Source of the DNA: an uncultured Bacteroidales bacterium
GTDB taxonomy: Bacteria > Bacteroidota > Bacteroidia > Bacteroidales > Bacteroidaceae
Length of the DNA: 64,000 nt
Direction of reading: 5' to 3'
Assembly (NCBI GenBank): GCA_902788315.1
Contig: CADAJS010000002.1
Span: 87,391-151,390 of the forward strand
This document shows positions 47,077 through 55,300 of this stretch, piece by piece; the stretch's first letter is position 1, and the number at the start of each line of letters is the position of its first letter. The translations under genes were made by a program, and so were the position numbers. Under the pieces are notes generated by a model, which saw nothing but the letters and a program-made list of their open reading frames with translations, was not told where the DNA came from and did no database searches.

Positions 47077-47409
47077 TTAGTCGATGATGGCTTGCGCACA
47101 GAGGGGGATGTCGCCGAACCGCTCCTGTGCCACCTGGTCGGGATTGATGTAGAGGGCATCCTCGAGCCACTCGTGGCGCAGTATCTTAGAGGTGATGGTG
47201 GTGTCGAGGAATACCTTCATGGCTGTGACCGTTTAGAGATTGTACTTCTCTGTGAGATATTCCTCAACGAGTTCCGCTTCGGTAGCATCGCTCTTGAACA
47301 TGCCGCAGAGGGCCTCGTGGCGCAGTATCTTAGAGGTGATGGTGGTCTTGCCCGAGCCGTTGGGGCCGGCGATGACGATGAGAACCGGTCGATGCTTCGC
47401 TACTGCCAT
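47077..47409 (-). pseudogene. Zeta toxin-like gene, broken and chimeric
   Basis: The first piece (ATG 47409 to stop 47233) has MAVAKHRPVLIVIAGPNGSGKTT with a Walker A motif, as in zeta toxins, then TTITSKILRHE and an unrelated end (ALCGMFKSDATEAELVEEYL). A second piece (ATG 47220 to stop 47077) starts MKVFLDT and rejoins TTITSKILRHEWLEDALYINPDQVAQERFGD, the natural zeta continuation, then ends after a few residues. A 33-bp direct repeat (47170-47202 and 47314-47346) encloses 111 bp that look like the tail of one gene and the head of another, as in an antitoxin/PIN-toxin pair. No active kinase can be made. Confidence 0.7.
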
Positions 47410-47573
47410 GCCGTCGAAATCTTTTGGGATTCATGCTTCAACTGGCTGAAGAACCGTGCTGTCGCCTCGGCACTTTTCTGCTTGGCATCCTCTGCGGCCT
47501 CCCGCATCAGTTGGCTGAGCACCTCGTCGGTAGGCTCTTCCATACTCGTCAGTTTGTAGGTGTCAATGCTCAT
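47400..47573 (-). CDS. Small antitoxin-like partner of the broken zeta toxin
   Basis: 57 residues (MSIDTYKLTSMEEPTDEVL at the start, then QLMREAAEDAKQKSAEATARFF). Its stop overlaps the toxin start by 10 bp, the usual layout for this type of two-gene module. The TSMEEP(T/S)DEVL segment is one I associate with small genes in front of Bacteroidales zeta toxins. A TATCTTTG box on the minus strand lies at 47605-47612. Since the toxin is broken the gene may be a relic. It is too short for most gene callers. Confidence 0.55.
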   Translation of the reverse strand: MSIDTYKLTSMEEPTDEVLSQLMREAAEDAKQKSAEATARFFSQLKHESQKISTAWQ

Positions 47574-47827
47574 GTTGCATCCTTACGTTTATGGGTTACG
47601 GGGGCAAAGATAGTGCAAAATTTCGATTAAACGAAGAGAATGCAAATATATTTGTGTTCTTGAGTGGGAGAAATTTATTCAAATCGAGCGAAATACCAAA
47701 GGAAAACTTGTTTTTCTTTGTATTTTTCCCCTGAAGAAATTTCCGTTGTGGTGTGTCAGTAAGTCAAAGAACGATATGGTGCCCTTCGGGTGTAACCTCA
47801 AAGAGCGCGTTGAGCGAGTAAAGGTCG
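47574..47827. other. AT-rich gap with no recognisable gene
   Basis: Apart from the -7 box at 47605-47612 I see no gene, RNA or repeat here. Base composition is lower in GC than the neighbours. Confidence 0.5.
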
Positions 47828-47905
47828 TCAGACCAACAGATGGGTGGCGAGCAGCAGGATGAGTGCCGTCCGCGAGGTGCTGAGGAAATGAATGGTTCTG
47901 TTCAT
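47828..47905 (-). pseudogene. Signal-peptide remnant of a GLUG-type protein gene
   Basis: ATG 47905 reads MNRTIHFLSTSRTALILLLATHLLV and stops after 25 residues. It resembles the first 25 residues of the GLUG protein (MNMNYIIHIIRHTARAATVLLLALL). It is probably the 5' stub of a deleted paralogue. Confidence 0.4.
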
Positions 47906-47935
47906 ATTTGATAAGTTTTTATGTTTATATTAATT

Positions 47936-48142
47936 TTACTTCGGTTGATTTTGGCGCGATGCCCTATTTGCTTCCTCCTTTCGTCGGCGCAGGTAGTTTT
48001 CGATGCGGGCGTTGCGCCCCCAGTAGTAGGCGGCGAAGCCGAATCCGATGGCACTGGCCACGATGACGACGAGGGGGAAGCACCACGCCAGGATGTCGGC
48101 AAACGAGAGTGCGGCAGTGGCCGCGAGAATGTTGATGTTCAT
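47936..48142 (-). CDS. Small single-pass membrane protein
   Basis: 68 residues, MNINILAATAALSFADILAWCFPLVVIVASAIGFGFAAYYWGRNARIENYLRRRKEE; one strong hydrophobic segment, then a basic tail (YLRRRKEEANRASRQNQ). No known family. It could be a functional small membrane protein or another stub; the well-placed positive residues after the helix favour a real membrane protein. Confidence 0.45.
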   Translation of the reverse strand: MNINILAATAALSFADILAWCFPLVVIVASAIGFGFAAYYWGRNARIENYLRRRKEEANRASRQNQPK

Positions 48143-48158
48143 ATTGCTTACGATTTTT

Positions 48159-48314
48159 GACTGGCAAGGCTGCGGTTAAGCGAGAGCCATGATGCTTGCA
48201 TCTTTGGCCGAGCGTGAGCAGGCTCGCAGTCTTTTTGACTGGCAAGGCTGCGGTTAAGCGAGAGCCATGATGCTTGAATCTTTGGCCGAGCGTGAGCAGG
48301 CTCGCAGTCTTATT
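48159..48314. repeat. 78-bp tandem repeat
   Basis: Two units (48159-48236, 48237-48314) with a single clear difference (TTGCATC versus TTGAATC). On the plus strand each has GGTTAAGCGAGAGCC, a GATGC/GCATC hairpin, and GGCCGAGCGTGAGC, matching the repeat family at 29265, 42084 and 58426. In the second copy the hairpin has lost one pair. Confidence 0.85.
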
Positions 48315-48423
48315 GACTGCAAAACTACGGCTTTTCGGGCTTTGGTTTGTGTCCAATCGTAAATTTTTTGTGGCCAAAAGTAAATTTCTGCGTCCATGAG
48401 ACATATCGAAACGTGTTTTTTTG

Positions 48424-48431
48424 TAATTTTG
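48424..48431 (+). promoter_or_regulatory. -7 box of the Txe/YoeB module
   Basis: TAATTTTG, 28 bp before the antitoxin ATG. The TTG element is not clear at the usual distance. Confidence 0.45.
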
Positions 48432-48459
48432 CCACGAGAAGCTAAAATATAATAGGATT

Positions 48460-48699
48460 ATGACAGCAATACAGTTGAATGCGGAGTTATACCGTGCCAT
48501 GGGTGAGATTGCCGACGACGAGACACTGATGGCAAAGGTACTGAAGTATGTGAAGAAGTTGTCTGCCAAGAAGCAGGCTATGGACGAGACGGAGTACCTG
48601 ATGTCATCGCCCGCCATGGCAGAGATTATCCGCCAGGGGCAGGAGGACATCAAGAACGGACGGGGCGAGGTGGTAAAAGTGGAAGACCTATGGAAGTGA
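48460..48699 (+). CDS. Antitoxin of a Txe/YoeB-type module
   Basis: 79 residues; helical N-terminus (AIQLNAELYRAMGEIADDETLMAKVLKYVKKLSAKKQA) that may bind DNA or dimerise, and an acidic tail (DIKNGRGEVVKVEDLWK) that probably wraps the toxin. It overlaps the toxin gene by 10 bp. Identity as antitoxin rests on position and size. Confidence 0.85.
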   Translation: MTAIQLNAELYRAMGEIADDETLMAKVLKYVKKLSAKKQAMDETEYLMSSPAMAEIIRQGQEDIKNGRGEVVKVEDLWK

Positions 48700-48959
48700 T
48701 CTTTACTCCACGTGCGCTGGAAGACCGCGAGTATTGGAAACGGACGGGCAACAAGCGCGTTATGACGCGCATCACCGACCTGCTGGAGGACATCAAGAAA
48801 CATCCGTTCACGGGCATCGGCAAGCCAGAGCCGCTGAAAGGTGAGCAGCACGGACTTTGGAGCCGCCGGATTACTGACGAGCATCGCTTGGTGTACTCTA
48901 TCACCAGCGGCATGATTTACGTTTACGTTATCTCGCTGAGGTATCATTACTCTAAATAG
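48690..48959 (+). CDS. Txe/YoeB-family mRNA endonuclease toxin
   Basis: 89 residues. The family pattern is complete: EVIFTPRALEDREYW, RITDLLEDIKKHPFTGIGKPEPLKG, LWSRRITDEHRLVYSI and a C-terminal SLRYHYSK. The Glu, Arg and His of RRITDEHR and the final His-Tyr are the expected RelE-fold active-site residues. YoeB-type toxins cut mRNA at the ribosomal A site. The module appears intact. Confidence 0.93.
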   Translation: MEVIFTPRALEDREYWKRTGNKRVMTRITDLLEDIKKHPFTGIGKPEPLKGEQHGLWSRRITDEHRLVYSITSGMIYVYVISLRYHYSK

Positions 48960-49031
48960 CTCTATGTCGCCTACAGACATCGTCCCCCGCCCGGCACGGA
49001 GCCGTGCGGGGGATGGTTGTGGTCTGTGGGG

Positions 49032-49226
49032 TTATCTCACGGGGCCTTCGTAGTCCTCGTCGCTGCCTTCATAGTCGAAGGGGCCGCTGCTGCCGAGGGA
49101 ACGTACTTCGCCGCTGGCTTGCACCAGTAGCACGAAGAACCATATCCACATCGCAGCAAAGACTGCGAGGAAGATGATGGTGAGCCAGAGAGGTGTCTCG
49201 GCAATGAAATGGGTCAGTTCGTTCAT
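49032..49226 (-). CDS. Small single-pass membrane protein divergent to the AraC regulator
   Basis: 64 residues: ETPLWLTIIFLAVFAAMWIWFFVLLVQA is the membrane helix, followed by an acidic cytoplasmic or periplasmic tail (FDYEGSDEDYEGPVR). A TATCTTTG box (complement of 49259-49266) lies 33 bp before the ATG. The shared intergenic region with four operator copies suggests that the AraC regulator controls it. No family recognised. Confidence 0.6.
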   Translation of the reverse strand: MNELTHFIAETPLWLTIIFLAVFAAMWIWFFVLLVQASGEVRSLGSSGPFDYEGSDEDYEGPVR

Positions 49227-49285
49227 GAGCTGTTTTTTCTGTGAATGAATTATTGGCGCAAAGATACATCATCAGTCAGGAAAAA

Positions 49286-49367
49286 GGTGTGTCAATTTTG
49301 CATGAGGTGTGTCAATTTCGAAGGTTTTGGGGCATTTAGGTGTGTCGATTTTCAAAATTGACACACC
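49286..49367. promoter_or_regulatory. Four copies of a 13-bp operator
   Basis: GGTGTGTCAATTT at 49286-49298 and 49306-49318, GGTGTGTCGATTT at 49339-49351, and the same site inverted (AAATTGACACACC) at 49355-49367. Starts are 20 and 33 bp apart, close to whole helical turns, so the direct copies face the same side of the DNA; the last two form a palindrome. The array sits between two divergent promoters. Confidence 0.82.
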
Positions 49368-49412
49368 TTTTTCGCCGATATTTGCTAAATAATATGTAAA
49401 TTTGCCGTCGTT

Positions 49413-50570
49413 ATGGTTACACTCCAGATGATGCAATTCACAGCCGTGGTGCTGATGCTGCTGCTCACGGCGAAGCTGCTCTTCCTGCGTCAGTGGCGCA
49501 TCATGAGCCGCTACACACGGCAGGCCCGCTGGCTGATGTCGGGCGGCACGATGCTGCTGGCCCTGCACTTTGTCCTGCAACTGGCGATGGGGCTGAGGCT
49601 GATGGGCGTCACGCAGTCGGTGATGCTCAATCTGGCGATGCTCATCCCCGCCTCCTATTTCTTCGCACGTGCCGTATTGCTGTTGCAGCAGCGTGGCGAA
49701 CTGAGTCTGTCCGACCGATGGACGGGACCGGCGGTGTGGACGGTAACGATGGCGATGCTCGCCGTGGCGGCAGCGACCGACGGCCAGCCCCTGCTGAGCG
49801 ACACGCCGGAGTTGCGGATGGCCGAGAAAGCGGGAGCCGTGCTCTACATGCTGATGCAGGGCTACTATACGTGGCGGCACATGGCGAGCCTTGTGGCCAT
49901 GCGCCATGCACTGGACAACTACTACGACCGCGACACCGACGGCATGTTGCGATGGATGCAACTGAGCATCGTCGGGCTGATGCTGCTGGCACTGATGGTG
50001 CCCGTGGCCATCTTCGGCACGGGAGCGTGGATGCTCATCGTCGCTTTTGCCATCTATTTCTTCCTGTTCTATCTGGTTGACAGTTTCTGCTTCTACCTCG
50101 TCAGTCCTGCCCCTGAGCGCATGGAGGCTGCCGGGCAGAACGCCACCGAGGTGAAAGAGGAAGCCTGCCTCGAGCAGGCCGCCATGTCGAAGCACAAGGG
50201 ATCGGAAGAGGGCGCAGACGCTGCCCTACTCTCGCCCGAGGTAACCCACGAGGTGGAGCAGGCCGTGGAGGCATGGATAGCCCGTGGCGGCTACCGCCAG
50301 GCAGGACTGCTGCAGCCCCAGGCCGCGCAGGACATCGGCATCAGCCGCTACCGCCTGACCGCCTGGCTACACCAGCGCGGACTGAAATACACCGAGTGGA
50401 TGGCACTGTTGCGCATCGAGGAGGCCAAGCGCATCATCCGCGAGCATCGCGACTGGACCAACGAGGCCATCGCCGATGCCTGCGGCTTCAACGACCGAAG
50501 CGTCTTCCAGAAGAAATTCAAGCAGAAGACGGGCCTGACTCCAGCAGAGTGGGCAGAACAGGGGAAGTGA
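49413..50570 (+). CDS. Membrane-bound AraC-family transcriptional regulator
   Basis: 385 residues. Six to seven hydrophobic helices fill residues 1-225 (FTAVVLMLLLTAKLLFL; GTMLLALHFVLQLAMGL; SVMLNLAMLIPASYFFARAVLLL; IVGLMLLALMVPVAIFG; AWMLIVAFAIYFFLFYLV), then a linker and a C-terminal AraC HTH domain (GLLQPQAAQDIGISRYRLTAWLHQRG; WTNEAIADACGFNDRSVFQKKFKQKTGLTPAEW). In this class the DNA-binding domain works while anchored to the inner membrane. A TAAATTTG box lies at 49397-49404, 9 bp before the ATG. The four operators just upstream suggest autoregulation. Confidence 0.92.
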   Translation: MVTLQMMQFTAVVLMLLLTAKLLFLRQWRIMSRYTRQARWLMSGGTMLLALHFVLQLAMGLRLMGVTQSVMLNLAMLIPASYFFARAVLLLQQRGELSLSDRWTGPAVWTVTMAMLAVAAATDGQPLLSDTPELRMAEKAGAVLYMLMQGYYTWRHMASLVAMRHALDNYYDRDTDGMLRWMQLSIVGLMLLALMVPVAIFGTGAWMLIVAFAIYFFLFYLVDSFCFYLVSPAPERMEAAGQNATEVKEEACLEQAAMSKHKGSEEGADAALLSPEVTHEVEQAVEAWIARGGYRQAGLLQPQAAQDIGISRYRLTAWLHQRGLKYTEWMALLRIEEAKRIIREHRDWTNEAIADACGFNDRSVFQKKFKQKTGLTPAEWAEQGK

Positions 50571-50583
50571 GAATGTCATAGGT

Positions 50584-50643
50584 CTTCGACAAGCGAAGCG
50601 GCAGAGCCGATTACTTCGACAAGCGAAGCGGCAGAGCCGATTA
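50584..50643. repeat. 30-bp tandem repeat after the AraC gene
   Basis: Two exact 30-bp units (core CTTCGACAAGCGAAGCGGC) followed by the start of a third. The sequence holds CTTCG/CGAAG and GGC-AGA-GCC stems. It begins 14 bp after the AraC stop and could fold in the 3' end of its mRNA. Confidence 0.85.
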
Positions 50644-50769
50644 CTTCGCACTAAAGCGCCAAGCGGAAAGTAGAGTGCAGAAATAGTACTCCCAAGGAGT
50701 TGCCTCGGTACATGTCTGATTGAAGTGCGAACGATATTCGATTGTTACACGTTCGTTGTTCGTTTAGAA

Positions 50770-50879
50770 CGGACAACGAACGGACAACGAACGGACAACG
50801 AACGAACAACGAACGGACAACAAGCGAGGGAAGAGCTTGGGAAGAGCGAAGGAAGAGCGAAGGAAGAGCGTGGGAAGGC
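50770..50879. repeat. Ten 11-bp repeat units in one register
   Basis: Five units of CGGACAACGAA-type (50770-50824) run directly into five of CGAAGGAAGAG-type (50825-50879), 110 bp in all with no break in the 11-bp phase. A hairpin-like segment (CGTTCGTTGT near 50751) precedes it. It lies in the 470-bp gap between the AraC and DUF4855 genes. An open frame through it (50725-51021) is only a by-product of the repeat. Confidence 0.85.
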
Positions 50880-50920
50880 AGATACTCGCTTCTGCCCGGT
50901 CATAGACGTTGAAGAAGTAC

Positions 50921-50977
50921 TTCCGCTCGGAAAAGCTCAAAAACTTTTGGCTTTTCCCTCGCTTATTCGTATCTTTG
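50921..50977 (+). promoter_or_regulatory. DUF4855 gene promoter with palindrome (repeat family member)
   Basis: TTG (50947-50949), 20-bp spacer, TATCTTTG (50970-50977). Arms GGAAAAGC (50929-50936) and GCTTTTCC (50950-50957) enclose CAAAAACTT; the block reads CCGCTCG-arm-loop-arm-CGCTTATTCGTATCTTTG, as at 19470 and 52274. Confidence 0.8.
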
Positions 50978-51043
50978 CCGCGTCAATGATGATTTATGCT
51001 TGCACTGATATGCAGCACTAAGACGTCAGAAAACGCTCAGAAA

Positions 51044-52219
51044 ATGAAACTGCTCTCTTTTGCTATTGTCTTGGGAATGTTGCTCACCTCCTGCACTCCC
51101 GTAAATAAGAAGCCTAAACCGCGCCGGTTCTCAGACGTCACCCTCGTGGGCTACTGGCACCGGGAACCGCATATATGGGACGCTGCCCGCTTTGCCCCGC
51201 ACGTGAGCTGTAAGGCTCCGGACGGGAAGGAGCAGTGGCTATTCGAGGGATTCCTCTTTCTGGAAGGCTCTGACTGGACTCATGACCGCACCTTTGTGCT
51301 GGGCCCCGGGAAATCCGCAACCCGAGCGGAGTGGCAGTACCAGCTGGACCTGTGGCTGGGTCCGGAAGGCTGCGTTTCAGAGCTTGAAAAGGCCTGTGCC
51401 TCAGTGGCCTCAAGGATAGGCAACCCGCCCACGAGGCGTGGGGTGATCATAGGCATCCCGGATGCCATCATGTTCGAGACTTTCTCAGACAAGCAGTCTC
51501 CCACGAATTACTGGGGAGACGGACTTGATTTTGCCCGGGTGGAAGACAGGCTCACAGCGCTCTACTGGTATATAGACAGCGCCCGGAAGATGTTTGCAGA
51601 ACTTGCCCCTCAGTATCTGGATCTCTCCGGTTTCTACATCACTTCGGAGGAGATCTACCTCCCCTGGGACATCGACGTAAACTGCCAGTACAAGAACTGG
51701 GACGTCATCGCACCGGCGCTTTCAGAGTACTGTCACGCTGGAGGCCAAGGGCTTTACTGGATACCTTACCACATGGGGCCCGGTTACAAGTACTGGAAGG
51801 AGCTGGGCATCGACCAGGCATGGATGCAGCCCAACTGGTACTGGGACCACAAGGTTCCCGGAGAACCCCACCCCTTTGCCAAGACCATTGCAGCCATCAA
51901 GGAATACGACATGGGCATGGAGCTGGAATTCGAATATTCAGGCGTTGCGGGGCAGATGGGTCCCGATGTCATGGGACCGGACAGCTACGGGAAGCTCACC
52001 TTCACGGCTGCCGATGTGCCTGCCCTTCAGGAACGCGTAAGGCATTACATGAAAGAATACAAGGATGCAGGGCTTTACGGTATCGGCTCCATAGCGCTCT
52101 ATTCCGGTTCCAACGCTCTCACTCAGCTGGCCACGTCTCCCGATGCCGCAGACCGCGCCCTCTATGACGAGCTCTGTGAGTTCATCATAGGGAACCGACT
52201 TTCACGGACAAATGAGTAG
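51044..52219 (+). CDS. DUF4855 lipoprotein
   Basis: 391 residues from ATG 51044, chosen because it gives a lipoprotein signal (MKLLSFAIVLGMLLTSC, Cys17). The mature protein looks like a TIM barrel (VTLVGYWHREPHIWDAARFAPHV; RRGVIIGIPDAIMFETF; LDLSGFYITSEEIYLPWDIDV; QGLYWIPYHMGPGYKYW; IDQAWMQPNWYW; GMELEFEYSG), as expected for DUF4855, a family related to glycoside hydrolases. Acidic residues in TSEEIY and MELEFE are candidates for the active site. The codon mix (more TCC, CGG, AAG choices) seems somewhat different from the neighbours, which could mean recent acquisition, but I did not compute this. Confidence 0.75.
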   Translation: MKLLSFAIVLGMLLTSCTPVNKKPKPRRFSDVTLVGYWHREPHIWDAARFAPHVSCKAPDGKEQWLFEGFLFLEGSDWTHDRTFVLGPGKSATRAEWQYQLDLWLGPEGCVSELEKACASVASRIGNPPTRRGVIIGIPDAIMFETFSDKQSPTNYWGDGLDFARVEDRLTALYWYIDSARKMFAELAPQYLDLSGFYITSEEIYLPWDIDVNCQYKNWDVIAPALSEYCHAGGQGLYWIPYHMGPGYKYWKELGIDQAWMQPNWYWDHKVPGEPHPFAKTIAAIKEYDMGMELEFEYSGVAGQMGPDVMGPDSYGKLTFTAADVPALQERVRHYMKEYKDAGLYGIGSIALYSGSNALTQLATSPDAADRALYDELCEFIIGNRLSRTNE

Positions 52220-52228
52220 CGTTATCTT

Positions 52229-52256
52229 AATTCATAATTCATAATTCATAATTCAT
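52229..52256. repeat. 7-bp tandem repeat AATTCAT, four units
   Basis: Four perfect AATTCAT units begin about 10 bp after the DUF4855 stop, a short tract prone to slippage. Confidence 0.8.
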
Positions 52257-52273
52257 CGCGGTCGAAGATACTC

Positions 52274-52341
52274 CCGCTCGAAAGAAGCATTGAAAAGTTT
52301 CCACTTTTCCTTGCTTCTTTTCTCGCTTATTCGTACCTTTG
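52274..52341 (+). promoter_or_regulatory. tamB promoter with palindrome (repeat family member)
   Basis: TTG (52311-52313), 20-bp spacer, TACCTTTG (52334-52341). Arms AAAGAAGCA/TGCTTCTTT (52281-52289, 52312-52320) and, inside, GAAAAGT/ACTTTTC (52292-52298, 52303-52309). The flanks CCCGCTCG and CGCTTATTCGTACCTTTG match the other family members. The GTG start follows the box by six bases. Confidence 0.8.
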
Positions 52342-52347
52342 TACCCC

Positions 52348-55300
52348 GTGAAGACAAAGAGATACAGAACGAGACGTCGGATGCAGGCTGCGCTGCGCTG
52401 GACGGCAATGGTGCTGGCAGGCATGTATTGCACGGCTTTGCTGCTGGGACGACTGCCCTGGCTGCAACGCACGGGTGCCGACGCCATGGAGCGGCTGATA
52501 GAGGAGCGGCTTGGCACGCAGGTGGACATCGGGCGTGCCAAGATTGCCGTGCCCGCACGTTTGGTGCTGGACGATGTGGATATCCGGGACGAGAACGACT
52601 CGCTGGCTCTCCATGCCTCGCGAGCCAGCGTGAGCATAGAACTGCTGCCCCTGCTGGCCGGGAAGGGTGTCAGGCTGGGCGGCGTACAGCTTTTCGGTCT
52701 GGAAGCCCACCTCTACCGTCCCACACAAGACGAACCGCTGAACATCGCTCCGCTCATCGAAGCGCTGTCGAGCAAAGACTCGGACGGAAAGCCCACACAG
52801 CTCTACGTGGGGCGACTGCTCATCCGACGCGGCAGCCTGACCTACGACTGCATGGACATGCCGCTACCCGCGCCTGGCGAAACACTGAATCCCCACCACC
52901 TGCACCTGCACGACATCAGCCTCAACGCCCGCCTGCTCTATACCGAAGGCGATACGCTGGCGGTGACGCTGCGCAAGCTGAGCATGAACGAGCAACAAGG
53001 GCTGCAGCTGGAACGCCTGAAGGGCATGCTGACGGCAGGCGCCGACGGTGTCAGACTAAATGACTTTGAGCTGCTGACACCAGGGGCAAGCATACTCGTC
53101 CCTGTCCTCCACGCAGAGGGACCCGCCCATCCGCTACAAGCAAAGCAGAGAGCCGAATGGCTGAAAGCCACCACCTACGAAGGCCGGATGGAGGCCACGC
53201 TGACACCCGGCAAGCTGGACTTCCTGTTGCCCCGGCTGAAGACGATGGACGATGCCTGCCTGCAGATAACCACAGACATCCGTGGGCTGGGCGAAGACCT
53301 GACACTCCCCCACCTTCGACTCATCGACGGCACCACAGGGCAGCGTCTGATGGACGCTTCCGTCGCGGCCGAAGCACTGGGCAATCGCCCCAAGCTACGT
53401 GCCGACATCGACGGATTATGGCTCAACGATGAATGGGCAAGGCGACTCACAAGCCTCCTGCCCACCGATGCCACAGAGACACTACGCCTGACCGACGCAC
53501 TGTGCCCCGCTGAAATGCAGGGGTGGATAGCCCACTCGACTGCCGACGGCACCACACAGGCTGACCTGCACCTGCAGTCGGCTTCCGGCACCGCGACCGT
53601 GGCCGGACAGATGACCAAGGGAGGCGAGATAGACCTGCAAGCGACTGCCGAACGAGCAGCACTGGGCACCCTGCTCCCCGCCAAATGGCAAGAGCCGTGG
53701 GGCGAGCTCTCAATGCGAGCCCGCGTCCGAGGCATGATGCCAAAGAAAGACTCGATACCCGACCTGCACTGCGAGGGAACCATCGAGACGCTCGAATACA
53801 AAGGGCACGCCTATCGGGACGTACCCTTCGAGGCCTCCTGCCACGACGGCGACTACCGAGCCACAGCCAGCCTGACAGACGACTATGGTGACGCCGAGAT
53901 ACAGATAGACACACGGCAGACTGCCGGCGGCAGCCGCAGCCTGGCCTGCTATGCTGCCGTACAGCACTTCAACCCCCATGCACTGGGGTTCACAAAGGCA
54001 TTCGACGGAGAGAGCTTCACGCTCAACCTGGACGCCCATCTGCAAGGCACATCGGCCGACGATGTGGCCGGGAGAATCAGGGTGGAGAACCTATGCATCC
54101 ACTCTTCCGAACAAGGCGACCTGCTGGCCGACTCCATCGTCATTCACAGCCAGCCGCAGGAGGGACAGCAACAGGTTACGCTGCGGAGTCCCTTCCTGAA
54201 CGCACAGGCCAGCGGTCACTTCCACTGGAACCAGCTGCCCGACATGGTCTGGCAGACCCTGCTCTCCCGCCTGCCCGGCATCACCGGCGACGACAGGAAA
54301 CCATCCCCGCTGCCCAAGGCAGACGACATCACGCTCACCGCTCACATCCAGGACACCCTCTTCCTCTCCCGCCTCACCGGGAAACCCATCGCCATACCCG
54401 AGCCTTCCACCCTGAGCGGTAGCATAGACGGCAGCAGCGGACTCTTCGACTTCCATACCCAGATACCCGTCCTGAGATACGGCAACGAACAGCTGCGACA
54501 CATCGACTGCCACGCACAGAGCCATGAGAGCCACACCCAGCTGAGCCTGCTCATGGAGCGGCAGATGAAGGGAGCGCCCATCGAACTGGGAGCCGACGTA
54601 CGCTCCGACAGCGAGCAGCTGCGCGGACGAATGCACTGGCGCAGCCAGTCGGAACGCATACAGATGGGCGAGGTGGACATCTCCAGCACATTCTATCAGG
54701 ATGACGCAGGGCATACGGCGGTGAAGGGTAACGTGAACCAGTCGAACCTGATTATCAACGACACGGTGTGGACCGTACACCCCTCACGATTCAACCTGCA
54801 CGACGGAGTGCTCGACCTCGATAGCCTGATCGTCTCCAAGGGCGATAAATACCTCTGCATCCAAGGACGCGTATCGGAGGATGACAGCGACTCGCTCGTG
54901 GCCGACCTGCACCAGATCAACCTGGCCTACATCTTCGACCTGATAAACTTCCACAGCGTGGACTTCGACGGCGAGGCCACGGGCCGTGTCTATGCCTCTC
55001 AGCTACGTTCGAATCCGCGTGCCGACGCCTTCCTCCAAGTGAAGCACTTTACCTTCAACGAAGGTTCGATGGGCGACATGGACGTTCACGGGAGCTGGGA
55101 TCCCGAACAGCGCAGCGTCTTCCTGGACGCCGTGATGAACGACGCCGCAGCCAACCACCAGACATCCGTACAGGGGCGCATCACGCCGGGACGTAACAAG
55201 CCCGGCAGCGGCATCGACCTGCGCATAAGGACACGCCGCTGCAACCTGCACTTCCTGAACAAGTACACGTCGGGCATCTTCTCCACCTTCGAGGGGCGTG

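Noticed and set aside
46990..47559. 189-codon open frame on the plus strand
   Set aside because: The opposite strand carries recognisable toxin-antitoxin pieces with Walker A motif; the plus-strand product resembles nothing and crosses the direct repeat.
50725..51021. 98-codon frame through the 11-bp repeats
   Set aside because: The frame exists only because 11-bp units without stops are repeated; the product is low-complexity and has no homology that I recognise.
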